Assembly (NCBI RefSeq): GCF_016906535.1
Contig: NC_057378.1
Location: 1,426,001 to 1,490,000 of the forward strand
Reading direction: 5' to 3'
DNA: 64,000 nt
Origin: Rhizoctonia solani
Lineage: Eukaryota > Basidiomycota > Agaricomycetes > Cantharellales > Ceratobasidiaceae
This document shows positions 21,401 to 32,524 of this stretch, one piece after another; positions within the stretch are counted from its first letter, which is position 1, and each line of letters starts with the position of its first letter. The position numbers and the translations under genes are program-made. The notes below the pieces were generated by a model. That model did not search any database, was not told the DNA's origin, and saw only the letters and a list, made by a program, of their open reading frames with translations.

Positions 21401-23273
21401 CGTCCTCGCGATAGGAGTTTCGCCTGATGGTCAGCTAATCGCGGCCGGATATGAGGATGGCACCGTATCTACTTGGAATACAACAACCGGTTCGCCAGTA
21501 TCCGGACCATTTAATGGCCACTTTGACAGCGTATTAGCGGTGACATTTTCCCACGACAATATGCGTATTTTCTCTGGATCTAGGGATCATACTATACGAA
21601 TTCGGAATGCATTCACTGGTGTCCTCACTACTGGGCCTCTCGAAGGGCATGCCGGCAGTGTCCATTCTATTTCAGTGTCACCTGACGGTAAACTTATCGT
21701 TTCGGGTTCGGCCGACTACAGCATCCGTATCTGGAACTCGATTGATGGAACACCAATAGGGATTCCTCTAGTGGGGCACAGTGGCACCGTGTGGTCTGTC
21801 CAGTTTTCTCCCGACGGTACCAGCATAGTCTCAGGGGCGGACGACAATCTCGTAGTGGTGTGGGATGTAAGCGACAGACAATCCATCTCTGTACGGTCAA
21901 AGCTCGAGGGACATGAAGAAGGCGTTGTATGCGTGGGGTTCTCTCCGGGTAACGAATATATCGTGTCTGGTTCATACGACGGTACCATCCGTACGTGGGA
22001 TGCCATCAATGGTGTCCTGATTTCCGGTCCGTTTGAAAGGCGCAATATAGGCTTCCGTTCTGTAGGCTTTTCTCCTTATGGCACCTGGTTTTATTCCGGT
22101 TCTTCCGACGGCACAATTTGTCTCTGGGATGCTACCTCCAGAGCCATTCTGGACGGATTCCCTCGTGGCCACACTAGGAGCGTAGAATCAGTCCAGTTTT
22201 CGTTAGATGGTACGCATATCATCTCTGGTTCCGAGGACCATACTATATGTGTGTGGGACTCTCGCGAAGGCAATTTGGCGGTTGGGCCATTCAGGGGGCA
22301 TACGGCTGGTGTGATATCAACCGCGCTATCTCCCGACGGTACTCGAATAGTATCTGGTGCATTTGATCGAACTATCTGCATATGGGATTCGGCAGACGGT
22401 AGACTCCTGCTTGGCCCGTTTCGGGAGCACAAAGATTGGGTAAAATGTGTGGAGTTTTCGCCCGATGGCGCCTCTTTTGTCTCATGTTCAGACGATGGGA
22501 CTATATGCGTGTGGGATACGATGCGAGGCGTTCCGCTTGTGGGGCCATTTAGGCAGCATAACAGTAGCGTGCGCTCCGTAGGATTCTCGCCTGATGGTGC
22601 ATGCCTGGTTTCCGGGGCTTCCGACGGTACCATTTGTATATCGGACTCGGCCACAGGGAAGCTACTGCACGGCCCATTCAAAAGGCATAGCGACTGGATC
22701 AGCTCCGTGTCATTCTCTCCCGATGGCCGATTCATTGCTTCTGGCGCTGGGGTCAAAGACCGCACCATCTGTATCTGGAGTGCGGATGGTGAAATGTTGA
22801 TGTGTGGTCCACTACGGGGCCATGAAGGCGGAGTGTTGGCGGTGTCGTTTTCTTCTGATAGCCAGCGAATCGTTTCCAGCTCGGACGACCGTACTATCCG
22901 AGTGTGGGACACACAAAGTGGCGACCTCATATTTGGGCCACTCAAAGCACATCATCAAAGCGTTCGCTCCGTTCGTTTCTCACCCGACGGTACTCGCATC
23001 GTGACCGGCTCCCGTGACCAAACTATACGCATACATGATATCGAACACTCTAGCGATCACAGCGATGCCCTGAACGGGATATGGGAGATAACGGATGATG
23101 GCTGGTTCAAAAACGAGAAAGCGCAACTCCTTTTCTGGGTCCCTCCGGAGATCAGGCGTTCGTTTCCGAGGCCATACAACCCATTGACTATTGGTCCAGA
23201 AGGATCGATTCAAGTTGACTACAGTCGACTGCGCCTAGGAGTGAATTGGCAAGAGTGCTATAAACCCAACTAA
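18478..23273 (+). CDS. NACHT-WD40 NLR-like protein (HET-E type), six exons, possible frameshift in last exon
   Basis: STAND NTPases of this build act as cytoplasmic sensors in fungal heterokaryon incompatibility and innate recognition. The exon model from GT-AG sites and frame is 18478-18918, 18974-19104, 19161-19299, 19347-19394, 19450-20973 and 21026-23273, with introns of 47-56 bp. The total is about 1,500 residues. An N-terminal helical domain (residues ~1-250, GWEGLRSTLRVL, LRDYRRIENLFRRLQ) has unclear family. The NACHT domain has Walker A GMAGTGKTT at ~310-318 and Walker B VIVIDALDE at ~410. The C-terminus has 14 WD40 repeats (about 21270-23040), enough for two seven-bladed propellers, and a unique tail. 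After the fifth intron the spliced frame runs on (ADAHTFLTRI) while the WD40 frame is offset by one; the switch is near 21117-21125. So there is an indel, a sequencing error or an unseen splice. CpG is normal here, unlike the flanks. Confidence 0.82.
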
Positions 23274-23800
23274 TTGGGGATCCGCCTTTTCTTTGCAGGA
23301 ATAGTACTTTCGTGTTTCGATGCTCGATGAGGTGTTTATTCATTCACAAGATTTCGTAGAGGGGTTCCCTGATCTTACCAGCAATCAAAGTGTGCTTGAT
23401 GTCTTGTGGTTCTTTCTACATTTAGTCGCGATAACATGAATATCGGTCATGAAAATCCTCTATAAATGTGTCCTATTTGTTCACTATCTTCCTGTGCATT
23501 CCAATGTACGAGGTTATTAATTATGTAGCTATCGTAGAGCCAGTTTGTCACTGCTACCAGTTTCTGTATTCAAACTTACATATGCATCTTCGTTGATTTT
23601 AGATAACAATAGCCTGCCAAGTGGTCCCCACGCTTTTGTTAACATTGGTGATATTATTCTCCACGTCTTCACTTGTCTCTTGAGGGAGGAGTTAGGATGA
23701 AACCCTAGCACTAAAGCAACAAATCACCCGAGTCTGGCTTGTTAATTACTGGAAAGCAACACCCAAACCAATCAAACCCCCTAAAAAAGGTACTCAACGT
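23274..23800. other. Downstream region of the NACHT gene
   Basis: 527 bp without recognisable coding or repeat features; it probably holds the 3' UTR and terminator of the upstream gene. CpG becomes rare from about 23750 on. Confidence 0.4.
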
Positions 23801-24020
23801 CACTGTACAAGGTTATAATGCTGAAAATCAGTGCGTGTGTTTAAGTGAGAATTGAGCTGAAATCAAGATCAATACATACTGATTTTAGGTATCAATTCTT
23901 CCATAGTCTGATTCATGCTGAGGGAGGCACACTAACATTGTAATTTTCAGACCATATCCTACTGAAAAAAGGGATCTTTTACTGATGTACTGATTTTCAG
24001 GATCTTATCACACCACAGTG
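23801..24020 (+). mobile_element. MITE, family F, copy 1 (220 bp)
   Basis: The left end CACTGTACAAGG..ATAA..CTGAAAATCAGT and the reverse complement of the right end (CACTGTGGTGTGATAAGATC, then CTGAAAATCAGT) form imperfect ~32-bp inverted repeats. An inverted copy of identical length is at 32177-32396. CGTCA sits close to both ends and may be a TSD. The next 340 bp (24021-24360) hold nothing recognisable. Confidence 0.6.
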
Positions 24021-24364
24021 GCGTCAACAACACAACTTCAAAAATCTCTCCGCATACCAATCTCTCAAACAATCAAGGTAGACCAAATTTTTGATAAATA
24101 ATCCTAAAACAGCTTGTTATTGTATTTGACCAACATGGAAAAGCAATGAATGCTAGTGCCAGTGCTGTGGTTGGATGTTTTGCAATGAGACCTGCAGAGA
24201 CTCAAAATAGCAACTTAGCCGGGGCATGTAACAAGCCATGTCACAACCACTTTTTCTTTGGATTCATATTTTGAGGGCTACATAGAAACAAGACAAACCA
24301 CTCTGATAGTTACATAAGGGGGGGGGCAGGGAAGGAAATTAGAACACAAAATCACAGACAATAG

Positions 24365-25097
24365 TTAAACCATTACCAAAGGGTCAGCTTGCACTGGTCT
24401 ATCCAGGTTCCTCATGTCTCCATGGTGTGGCCATGGATGGGGGGTTGGGCTGCCCCCTGAGCTTGTTGGGGTTGGGGTTTTGGGCTTGACTATCAATGTT
24501 TGACAGTGACTGGGTTGCCAAAGATGAAAATGGGGTCTTGAAGAGACAGTGAGCAACAGAGCTATCAGGACCTTCAACCATAAGAATGATCAAAGAGTGA
24601 GTGCTGGAGATGTTTGCAGGATTGCAGATCCATCAAGCAGGCCTAGGATTGGTAATGTCACACATCACAGGGTTACAAGCAAGAGAGATGTCTACATCAG
24701 CCTCAGAGAAGACCAGGGCTTCAACCAAGAGGCAGGCTAGTATACTGAAAACCAGAAACCTGGTCCAGTGCTTGTCAATAAACATGACCACAGAATCTGC
24801 AAGTCTGAGAGAATTGCAAATCCCAGGACAGAGGTCCAGGAGGGTGGCATCAGGCCTGCCAGGTGGAAATGAGACAATGATGTTGTTGCTCTTGTTCCAG
24901 TGAGCCCTTAAAATGACAACCCTAGTGTGGGTGGGATGGATGTCCAGTATGCTAGAGATCCATTTGAAAAGGTTGGGCTGAGACATGCTGTGCACTTCCT
25001 GAAGAGGCTTCCTGCTGAAGCAAACAACCAGTTGAGCACAGTGGCAGCTTCCTTAGCTGCCCTGTGGCCTGGAACACAGCAAGTGGGCTTACAAGGG
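24365..25097 (-). pseudogene. LINE ORF1-like fragment (part 1)
   Basis: A 120-codon minus-strand frame (24633-24995) reads SQPNLFKWISSILDIHP, VVILRAHWNKSNNIIVSFPP, GRPDATLLDLCPGI, DKHWTRFLVFSI and NPVMCDITNPRP. By eye this resembles ORF1 proteins of basidiomycete LINEs; no catalytic domain is present, so the call is tentative. It appears to continue on the far side of the nested LTR block at 27984-28320, consistent with insertion of the LTR at 25098 into it. CpG is nearly absent. Confidence 0.45.
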
Positions 25098-25195
25098 TGT
25101 TAAACTCCTGGGAATCATACCATTAGAATTGCCATATTTTTTAGATATTTTGAGTATTTTTTACAAACTCTTTATTCTTACTTTTTGTCATGAAT

Positions 25196-25651
25196 CTCAC
25201 CTCCTGACATGGCTATGTGTTGTCTGTTGCTTTCTCCTTCCCCCTAGTGCATGTGTCTAGGGAACTCATGTACATCTCATCTGTACCCACCTGATCTGTT
25301 TGTATGTTTCCTGTCTTCCTTATTTATGTTCTTCTCACTTCTCTGCTCCCTTCTTGCACTTAGTCCAGACTTACTCTGCTCTAAGCACTTCTATATTGCT
25401 TATCTTGGTGTGCACCAGCCCAGGTTACTGTGCAGAGCTTCTGAGCCATGTGCTCCATCTTCCTTCTCAGTTGTATGGCCCAGATTCTGTCCCTTCTCAT
25501 GTAGTTACCCCTTTTTCCACTTTGTTATAAAAGAAGACTTTGAATTGGCTTGGAGACCCCAAGAACAATCCACCTTGTCAATTTCCCACTTCCTTACCTG
25601 TGTGAATTGTCCCACTATCTCACAACAGTCATTTCATTCTTGGTTGTGACA
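25196..25651 (+). repeat. Solo LTR, family C (456 bp)
   Basis: TGTCATGAATCTCACC to CTTGGTTGTGACA with a perfect TSD CTTTT at 25191-25195 and 25652-25656. A second copy in inverted orientation is at 32580-33042. ORF-like frames inside it are not considered genes. Confidence 0.9.
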
Positions 25652-26015
25652 CTTTTCAAGTCATGTGATCTTGATGCTTGGCAAGAAACAGGTGCTTATA
25701 TGTGCCAAGTCCTGCCAAGGTGCTGCACCAAGACCACATGACACTTCTGCACTGTTACACCCTTGACAATTACACCGTTGGAATTGCCTGATTTTTTAGA
25801 TATTTTTACTATTTTTACAGACTTATTCTCTTTACCTTTTTGATCACATGATCTTGGTGCTTATCACACCAAGATGCTGTGCCAAGATCCCATGCCAAGA
25901 GCACTTAGATACCATCCACACTTCTGAACTGCCTGCAGCATGCTTCTATCTATCTTTAGGGCTTCTTTTCCCACATCTTATCAACTTGTAAATAGTTATC
26001 ACTTGTGTATATATA

Positions 26016-27288
26016 CTAGCAGGGAGAAAAAGTTTGGAAATGCTGTCACATGATGGCCCAGAATTTGTACAATACATCTTACTATGTCTTGCAAACACAG
26101 TCAAGAGCTCCCTGTGACTCATCAAGCTCAAATAATTACACTACACAATGAGGGCAATTCATATCCTGAAATATTTGCAAAAACTGGTGTTCCCCCATCT
26201 GTGGCATGCAAAACTGTTAACATTGGGAAACATATGGCACCCTTGCCTCCTTGCCTCATTCTGGCTGCCCACACAAATTCTCACCTCAATTGTGCTGTCT
26301 AGTCATTTGTACCCTCCTTTGCCATTGTTTCAAGCCATATTCATCTATTGCTACTAGAGTTGGTAATGGCCTTACTGCTGTGCAAGTCAAGTACATTGCC
26401 CAGAGCCAGCGCTACTGCCAGTATGTTGCACACCAAAAGCCATTCTTAGATAAGCAAAAGGTCCTAAAGCGTCTAGAATGGGCTTGTGTGAACTGGTTTA
26501 GGAACTGGGATGAAGCCATTTGGACTGACAAGCTCCAGTTGGGGACTGGCAATCACTCAGTTCACCCAATGGTCACCCAGAAACCTGGAGAGGCTTATCT
26601 CCTGGAATGCCTAGCCCCAACCTTTCAAAGTGGCTGTGAAGCATTAATGGTATGGGGGTGTATCTCCCATGGGTATAAGGGGCCACTTATCCAACTGGAG
26701 ATGGCTCCCTGGCTGCAATTGCATAATGGGAGGTGGAGGGGGGGAGGGTTCAACTTGGAAGGATATGTTATGCAGGTCCTAAATGGTCCACTTAAGGACT
26801 TCATTGCACAGATGGAGAAAGTCAAGGGACATAGGATGCTAGTAGTTGAAGATGGGGCCCTGGCACACCAAGGAAAGCTAGCCAAACAGGCTTGTGAAGA
26901 ACTTGGTATTAAACACATTGCACACCCCCCAAGTTCACCAGACCTAAACCCAATAGAACCATTATGGATGGAACTTAAGCAACATGTGTACAGTACCCCT
27001 GGGGCCCAAAGAAGTCTTGAGCACCTTTGGAATGCCACTGAAGCTGCCTGGAAATCCTTCACAGCAGATGATATCAACAAGTACACACAGAAAATGCCAT
27101 CTTGGGTAACAGCTTTAGTTAAGTCAAAGGGACTCCCAACAAAGTTCTAACACTTGTTTGTCTCTCCTACTGTATTTTAACCAATGTATTTCCTGTTTCT
27201 ATATACTACATTCATACAGCCAGGGGAGAGCAAGTTTTCTTTTAGTGGCCAAATCACATGCCATTTCCAAACTTTTTTCCTCTGCTAG
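26016..27288 (+). mobile_element. Tc1/mariner element (1273 bp)
   Basis: Left terminus CTAGCAGGGAGAAAAAGTTT and reverse-complemented right terminus CTAGCAGAGGAAAAAAGTTT, continuing GGAAATG in both, are imperfect inverted repeats of about 30-40 bp. TA lies on both sides (26014-26015, 27289-27290). It contains one transposase gene and disrupts the promoter of the LTR around it. Confidence 0.9.
26084..27150 (+). pseudogene. Tc1 transposase (N-terminal frameshift, DD34E intact)
   Basis: Cut-and-paste transposase. ATG at 26084 (MSCKHSQELPVTHQAQI) starts the helix-turn-helix DNA-binding half, which ends at TAG 26300-26302. The catalytic half is in another frame, from about 26350 (NGLTAVQVKYIAQSQ) to TAA at 27148-27150. 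The catalytic Asp is seen in IWTDKLQLG, Asp in VVEDGALAH and Glu in PDLNPIEPLW, with 34 residues between the last two. At least one indel near 26290-26350 separates the halves. The copy is probably dead despite its complete triad. Confidence 0.85.
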
Positions 27289-27983
27289 TACAGCAGGGAA
27301 ATTGCTTGGAAACACCAAGTCAATTTTGCCTTGTCTACCTATCAGATAGGTCTCAGAAGATCAACAGTAGCTTAGGACCTTAAGTCCTTTTACTAACCCA
27401 GTAGCTCAACCCCTTACAGGGCCTTACCCAATCAGTAGTATAGTTGCCACTGGCCTTAGGCCCCTTCCCATTGTAGATACATCCCCACTCATTGCCTTAT
27501 GCAGTTTTTTCTAGTAGTTAGCCTAGCTTAGTCAGCAGTGTTGTATAGTAGTACAGCCATAAGTGACTGCCACTAGCAAGTAACCCACCTTACAGTGTGG
27601 TTACAACATGCAGTCCTCAACCACTTCTTATTTGATACACAATTTGTCCTTACATATTTGTAAATAATTCAGCTCTTGTGTATATGAGCCACAGGGATAT
27701 TGCTTGGAGTCCCCAAGTCAATTATACCTTGTCTCTTGCCACAGACAGGTCATCAGCAGTCAGCAGTTAGAGTTGGGTCCTTACAACCCTTTACTTACTA
27801 TTAGCTTACCAGTAGTCAACTTATCACCAGTCTTAGGCCCTTCCACACCACAGACCACCCCTTCCACATTGCCATAAGCAATCCCCTCCATAGTTTAGCC
27901 TTAGATAGAAGATTTCAGTGTAATAGTTATGGCTGTAAGCACCCATACCAGCAAGTAGCCAGCCTCACACCTAGGTTACAACA

Positions 27984-28320
27984 AGGGGATAGAGACAGGT
28001 GCAATCCAAGGAGCCAGAGCCACCCAGGGGGTGGATGTATGGTGCAACATAGCAGGCTTAGGTGGCACCAGAGCCTATATGTTCTGTGCAGTTGCCTCTG
28101 CATAGGACTTGACCAGAGAGGTTGAGGTGGTAGCAGCACCATGGCACACATTGAGGCAAGGCTGACTCATGCAAAGCTTGCAGGATGCAATCATCCTGCC
28201 AACACAATTTACCTCATCCACTAAAACCATCCAAAGTTGGCTTGGAGTGGACTCAGCATTCTGCAGGGGGAGCTGGGTAGGTCAGAAGTCTTCAAGGGGA
28301 GTGAGCAGGGCCTAAGGATA
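27984..28320 (-). pseudogene. LINE ORF1-like fragment (part 2, tentative)
   Basis: The minus strand gives short frames such as CHGAATTSTSLVKSYAEATA, compatible with the N-terminal part of the ORF1-like fragment at 24365-25097. Stops are frequent. Continuity is inferred mainly from the near-TSD of the LTR between them. The stretch 28321-28479 has no recognisable feature. Confidence 0.3.
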
Positions 28321-28479
28321 GTGTCATAAGCCATATCTGGAAGGGTTATTACCATATATATCCACTGTCAAAGATGTATATAGTATATATGATGCACAGT
28401 GATATATTAATAATATAAGTTGCTGGGGGACATTGCACTCCCCCTGCCCCCCTGGCTGCAGGCCAATGTTAAGGCCTGT

Positions 28480-29048
28480 TGTTGTAGACACACTCAATAC
28501 CAGGGAATTTATTCCCATTTTCTCAAATTTGAACAAAGGCAATTGGACAACATTTTTGATCACATGACATTGGTGCTTATATCATACACTAAGCACCAAG
28601 CCACATCCCCTTCTGTCCTTATTTAGCACACATAGCCACCTCCACCTATGATGTCATCATGATACATCAGTGACATGTATGCATGAGTAAGTCCAACTGC
28701 AGAACAGGGTTCTTATTGGATATAGGATTGGATATAGTGTATTTGTAATTAGCTCACCTCTGTAATATATAAGGAGGCCAACCAACCATGGTAACACCCA
28801 GGTTGATTACCTCTTGTTGCACTCTACATTGTACAAGCCCTTACAGGCAGTAACTACTTAGATACAACACCTTAAGCATTGACTCTGCTGTACTTACCTA
28901 GCCCACCATTGCCCTTAAGGCCTTGGTCATTGTAGGATAGTTGTTTGACATTGTAGGGTAGATAGTCACTGCCTTAAGCAGTTTGCCTTTGTATCACATA
29001 CAGCTGTAAGTGCCTGCACCCTTGATGTCCTTACAGACGTCTAGGACA
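28480..29048 (+). repeat. Solo LTR, family D (569 bp)
   Basis: TGTTGTAGACACAC to GTCTAGGACA with perfect TSD CCTGT (28475-28479 and 29049-29053). The TATA box and primer segment (AGGTTGATTACCT) are still recognisable; most CpG sites are TpG or CpA. Confidence 0.92.
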
Positions 29049-29210
29049 CCTGTGGGCAAGGTCTGAATAATATATATTATAGAAGAGATCATGTCATCCC
29101 CCCCCTCCTCAATCTGGAGTAGTTCAGTATAGTATTTGATAAAGGACTGGAAGGGGGAGGTCATGTGACCTGGACTTAGAGAATATCACTAAGTCCAGCA
29201 ATGTTGACCA

Positions 29211-30442
29211 TGTTATGTATCACATAATATTTCATTTACAGCTCACCATCCACTATAATCTGCATATATCTGACTTTCTGATTTTAATGGCCATTTGTCT
29301 CCTATTTTCCATTATTCCTGTCATTACTCTATGTAATGCTCATGTTAACTGTATGTGTTACATATTGTTCAATAAAACTCCTTTTGCTTGTTCTAACACT
29401 GCCTGTCATGTGCTCATAAAATAAGATCTCATGGAGATATTAGCTTCACAAGATTCTATCTATGTGGCTCAAGTACCTTACTAATCATTATATTTATATC
29501 TTTACATCTAGCTCATCACATGACTAGCTCTAACTTGGGAAATGAACCTTATTCCTAGCTTAGTTGAGTCATACCTCTCATGAGATTACTAAGGTTCTCC
29601 TTATCTAGTAATTTCTAGTGGCACTGCAAATCCAGCTTATGAGTCATTCTGCTTGCCACCAGAATGACTCACACTAATGACTCACTCTAAGTGCTCATTG
29701 GCTGCCAAGCATTTCTTGATAGACTGAGTCATGTATTTAGATGTTTCTATTTCTAACTAATTGCAGTTCAACCCAAGAGCAGTCAAATTCCATCCTAGTC
29801 ATATCTGTGCCTTCCCACCCACCAATCAAAGTCTTAGGAAGCACAGTCCTAAGCAAGTCATACTCATACTCTGACCAGGTGAATGACTCAGTAACCTTGC
29901 CACTCTAGGGTATAAAAGGGGACTCTTGCATACCCTTGGAGGGCACCACCTACTTTACTCCACCTTACTGTTACTGTTGACCGTCACTCTTGGGTTTGGG
30001 CTTGCCTGCCTCAATTGCATGATATATTGTGCCTCAAGATTTCAAATAACTTAAACTTGTATAAGTGGATCTCCCAAGTACCCATAGCGTGGAAAGGTAG
30101 TAGACCTGATACAGAGTTCTTAGGTTAAGTGAACAGAGGGCAATCATCCTTAAAGAAGGATATATACTAAGTAACCAGTTAGTTCCTGCAACTAGGAGTG
30201 AAACTTAAATAACTATCTCTGCCAAAGGGAACCTGAGCCAGTACTCTTGCTCTTACAGAAATACTTACTAAGACACTTTACACTGAGAAAGGATATATCT
30301 GTAGTTGATTGTATTCAAGATAGCTAGACCCAGAGAACCCTAAAGAAGCTACTTGTTTACTTAGCTTGGAAATTGGGAAATCTTCCAACACAGACTCTGC
30401 TCAGCACCAGAGTCTCAACCTCTTTTCCCCCAATTTACAACA
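29211..30442 (+). repeat. Solo LTR, family H (1232 bp)
   Basis: TGTTATGTATCACATAAT to CCAATTTACAACA with perfect TSD GACCA (29206-29210 and 30443-30447). It has GGGTATAAAAGGGGACTC near 29908 as a core promoter, followed by a long transcribed-type region. No internal region of this family is in the window. Confidence 0.85.
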
Positions 30443-30839
30443 GACCATAAGTCTCTTATATGTGGGAACCCAGAGGTCCTGAGTGTATAAATGCAAGTAT
30501 ATGCGTGCTTGCAGTCATGTTCATGTGCAACATGAGTGTGTTGGAGGCTTGACTAGGTTAGGATTCATGGAAAGGAATGGAGTGGGTCATGACAGATAGC
30601 CACCAATGTGGGACAACCATTGTTTGCAGTGGGAGTCAGCAGGATGACCAGCAAAGAATGCCTTGGGAGGGACAAAGGTTGGGAGGGCCTTCTCAAACCC
30701 CAGGAAATATGGTTTATAACCAGATGAGATAGGTTTACCAGCAGCATGGGGCTCATTTCTAAGTAGACAGGGTAGAATGGCAAGTGGGAACAAGATAGGG
30801 CTATAAGAGCTAAAGTTTGAAATGGCACTGGTGAGTTGC
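30443..30839 (-). other. Unidentified coding-like stretch
   Basis: On the minus strand 30565-30828 is open for 87 codons, and an overlapping frame reads GYKPYFLGFEKALPTFVPPK, then FAGHPADSHCKQWLSHIGGY. The pattern is protein-like and loosely gag-like, but I do not recognise it. It lies between LTR H and the tRNA-like element at 30840. Confidence 0.25.
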
Positions 30840-31563
30840 TGTCCTAGAGACAGTCACATGACCAGTACAAGTAGTTGCATGCAGGCCCAAGCCCAAATTT
30901 GGGGGGTGGCAGGTGTAATCATGGGTTGTTTTTACACCCTAGACAATTACACCACCAGGCTCACCTGAATTTTCTGATATTTTTACTTTTTTTTACAAAC
31001 TTCATATCTTCACTTTTTTGATCACATGATCTTGGAACTTGTTAAGCCAAGATGCCATGCCAAGGGCAACTAGATAACAAACACACTTCTGTGCAGTCTG
31101 CAGCACAATTCTCATTTCACATTTTACTTCTTTCTCTCACACCTTATCTATTTGTAATTAGTAGACCTTGTGTATATATATAACAGGGAAATTGCTTGGA
31201 GTCACCAAGTTGATTTTACCTTGTCTATCATCACAGACAGGTATCTAGTAAGTCAGCAGTAGTTGTTAGGGCCTTATAGCCCTTTCACTTGATTGCAGTA
31301 GCAGTAGTACTAGTAGCTTTGGCCTTAGGCCTGTCCATACCATAGAAATCTCCTCCCACACTGCCTTAAGCAGTCACCCAGTAGTATAGGCCTAGATAGT
31401 AGATCTTGCACTGTAGTAGTACAGCCATAGGCACCTACCACCAGCAAGTAGCCCACCTTACAGTAGGGTTACAACAGTTGTTGGCAGAAGAATAATATGG
31501 CTCTATGGCTTAGTGGTCAAGCTGGTTCAATTCCAGCTAATTCTATTTCCTCTGTTTCTGATA
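30840..31563 (+). mobile_element. Short tRNA-like element, split by a family A LTR
   Basis: The 5' part 30840-30929 (TGTCCTAGAGACAGTCACAT, then CCCAAATTTGGGGGGT) and 3' part 31477-31563 (GGCTTAGTGGTCAAGCTGG, GGTTCAATTCC, then TCTGTTTCTGATA) together make one element of about 170 bp. The interruption carries a perfect TSD, so the order of events is clear. Confidence 0.75.
30930..31476 (+). repeat. Solo LTR, family A (547 bp) inside a tRNA-like element
   Basis: TTTTACACCCTAGAC (usual TGTTACACCC with one G lost to T) to GGGTTACAACA. Perfect TSD GTTGT at 30925-30929 and 31477-31481. It keeps CCAAGTTGATTTTACC, the exact complement of the family A primer-binding site. Confidence 0.92.
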
Positions 31564-31583
31564 AGTGGTGAGGTATAAGAGCC

Positions 31584-32121
31584 TGTCATGACCCAAGAGG
31601 CATGAACACAGATACCCTATTATTCTATCATCTTTTTTTTTTTATCTATTTTTACGAATTATATGCACTAGGGGATGTTCCCAACATGACCACAGGCCAT
31701 GCAGGACTCCCCTGGCAGAGCAATCAACATGGAATGTGAATGGTTCCTTTGTTTAGCATGTCTGCTTTGTCCTCTGGTTACTTAGTTACCACATGTCCTT
31801 AGTTGCATTGTTCTATTGTTCTTTTAGTTACCCATACCTTTGTAGTATGTCTTCCATGGTTCTCCTTTGTACTTTACAGTTCCCTTGTTCTGTATGATGT
31901 ATATAATGAAGGGAGAGTTCTGGAATTCAGACCAGAACTTGACCTCCTGTCAATCTACTGACTACCCTCCCCACTCTCCTGCTCTACTCTAAGGGGTCTT
32001 GTGCCATATTTGGCAAGTAAACTCTCTCTCTAAAGTGTTGGTTGCAGTCTTCTGCTTATCCCCAAAGCCAGCACTGCCTCTTTAGGCATCTATCTCATTC
32101 TTTATTAGTCAGACTCTGACA
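31584..32121 (+). repeat. Solo LTR, family I (538 bp, tentative)
   Basis: TGTCATGACCCAAGAGG to CAGACTCTGACA with AGCC on both sides (4 bp). It has a TATA-like ATGTATATAATGAAGG near 31898. It is a single copy in the window. Confidence 0.5.
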
Positions 32122-32176
32122 AGCCTGGAAAGGCCATATATAATATACCTTAAGAACTCTTTTGAGTTGTGCTGTA

Positions 32177-32396
32177 CACTATGGTGTGATAAGATCTTGA
32201 AAATCAGTACATCAGTAAATGACATCTTTTTTTGGTATAATTTGGCCTGAAAACTACAATGTCAGTATGCTTTCCTCAGTACAGATCAGGCTAAGGGAGA
32301 ATTGATATTTAAAGTTAGCATATATTGGCCTTGATTTCAGTTTACTTCCTATTTAAATACATGTTCTTATTTTCAGTATTCTAACCTTGTATAGTG
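32177..32396 (-). mobile_element. MITE, family F, copy 2 (220 bp, inverted)
   Basis: CACTATGGTGTGATAAGATC at the left and CTAACCTTGTATAGTG at the right match, in reverse orientation, the copy at 23801-24020, with the same length. No TSD is certain. 32397-32524 shows nothing recognisable. Confidence 0.6.
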
Positions 32397-32524
32397 GTAG
32401 AAAGCATAGCTTTCTACTGCACATGTACTAAGTGACTTGACACTTGACTTGATTACTGCAATGATGTAACATATTAGATTATGCTATTATTCACAAGACA
32501 TTTCTACACACCCCCTTAAGCAAG

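Larger units (their letters stand above)
25753..27608 (+). repeat. Solo LTR, family A, inner copy, split by a Tc1 element
   Basis: Begins TGTTACACCCTTGACAAT and ends GTGGTTACAACA. The flanks TGCAC and TGCAG are a near-TSD. Its own sequence is 25753-26015 and 27289-27608; the interruption is at the TA of TATATATACAGCAGG, the LTR's own TATA region. Confidence 0.88.
25098..27983 (+). repeat. Solo LTR, family A, outermost shell of a four-part nest
   Basis: Begins TGTTAAACTCCTGG and ends AGGTTACAACA. The flanks AAGGG and AGGGG are a near-TSD. It is interrupted by LTR C at 25196 and by a second family A LTR at 25753; its own sequence is 25098-25195, 25652-25752 and 27609-27983. Confidence 0.8.

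Noticed and set aside
22091..22945. 284-codon minus-strand ORF under the WD40 region
   Set aside because: It is the antisense shadow of the repetitive WD40 coding sequence; its repeats mirror the sense repeats.
21012..23273. WD40 protein as a separate gene starting at 21012
   Set aside because: The ATG at 21012 falls inside a good 52-bp intron (20974-21025), and the NACHT part normally continues into WD40 repeats in this family.
25251..25649. 132-codon ORF inside LTR C
   Set aside because: It lies wholly within a solo LTR, is rich in Ser/Leu/Phe from pyrimidine-rich sequence and is not conserved in the second LTR C copy.
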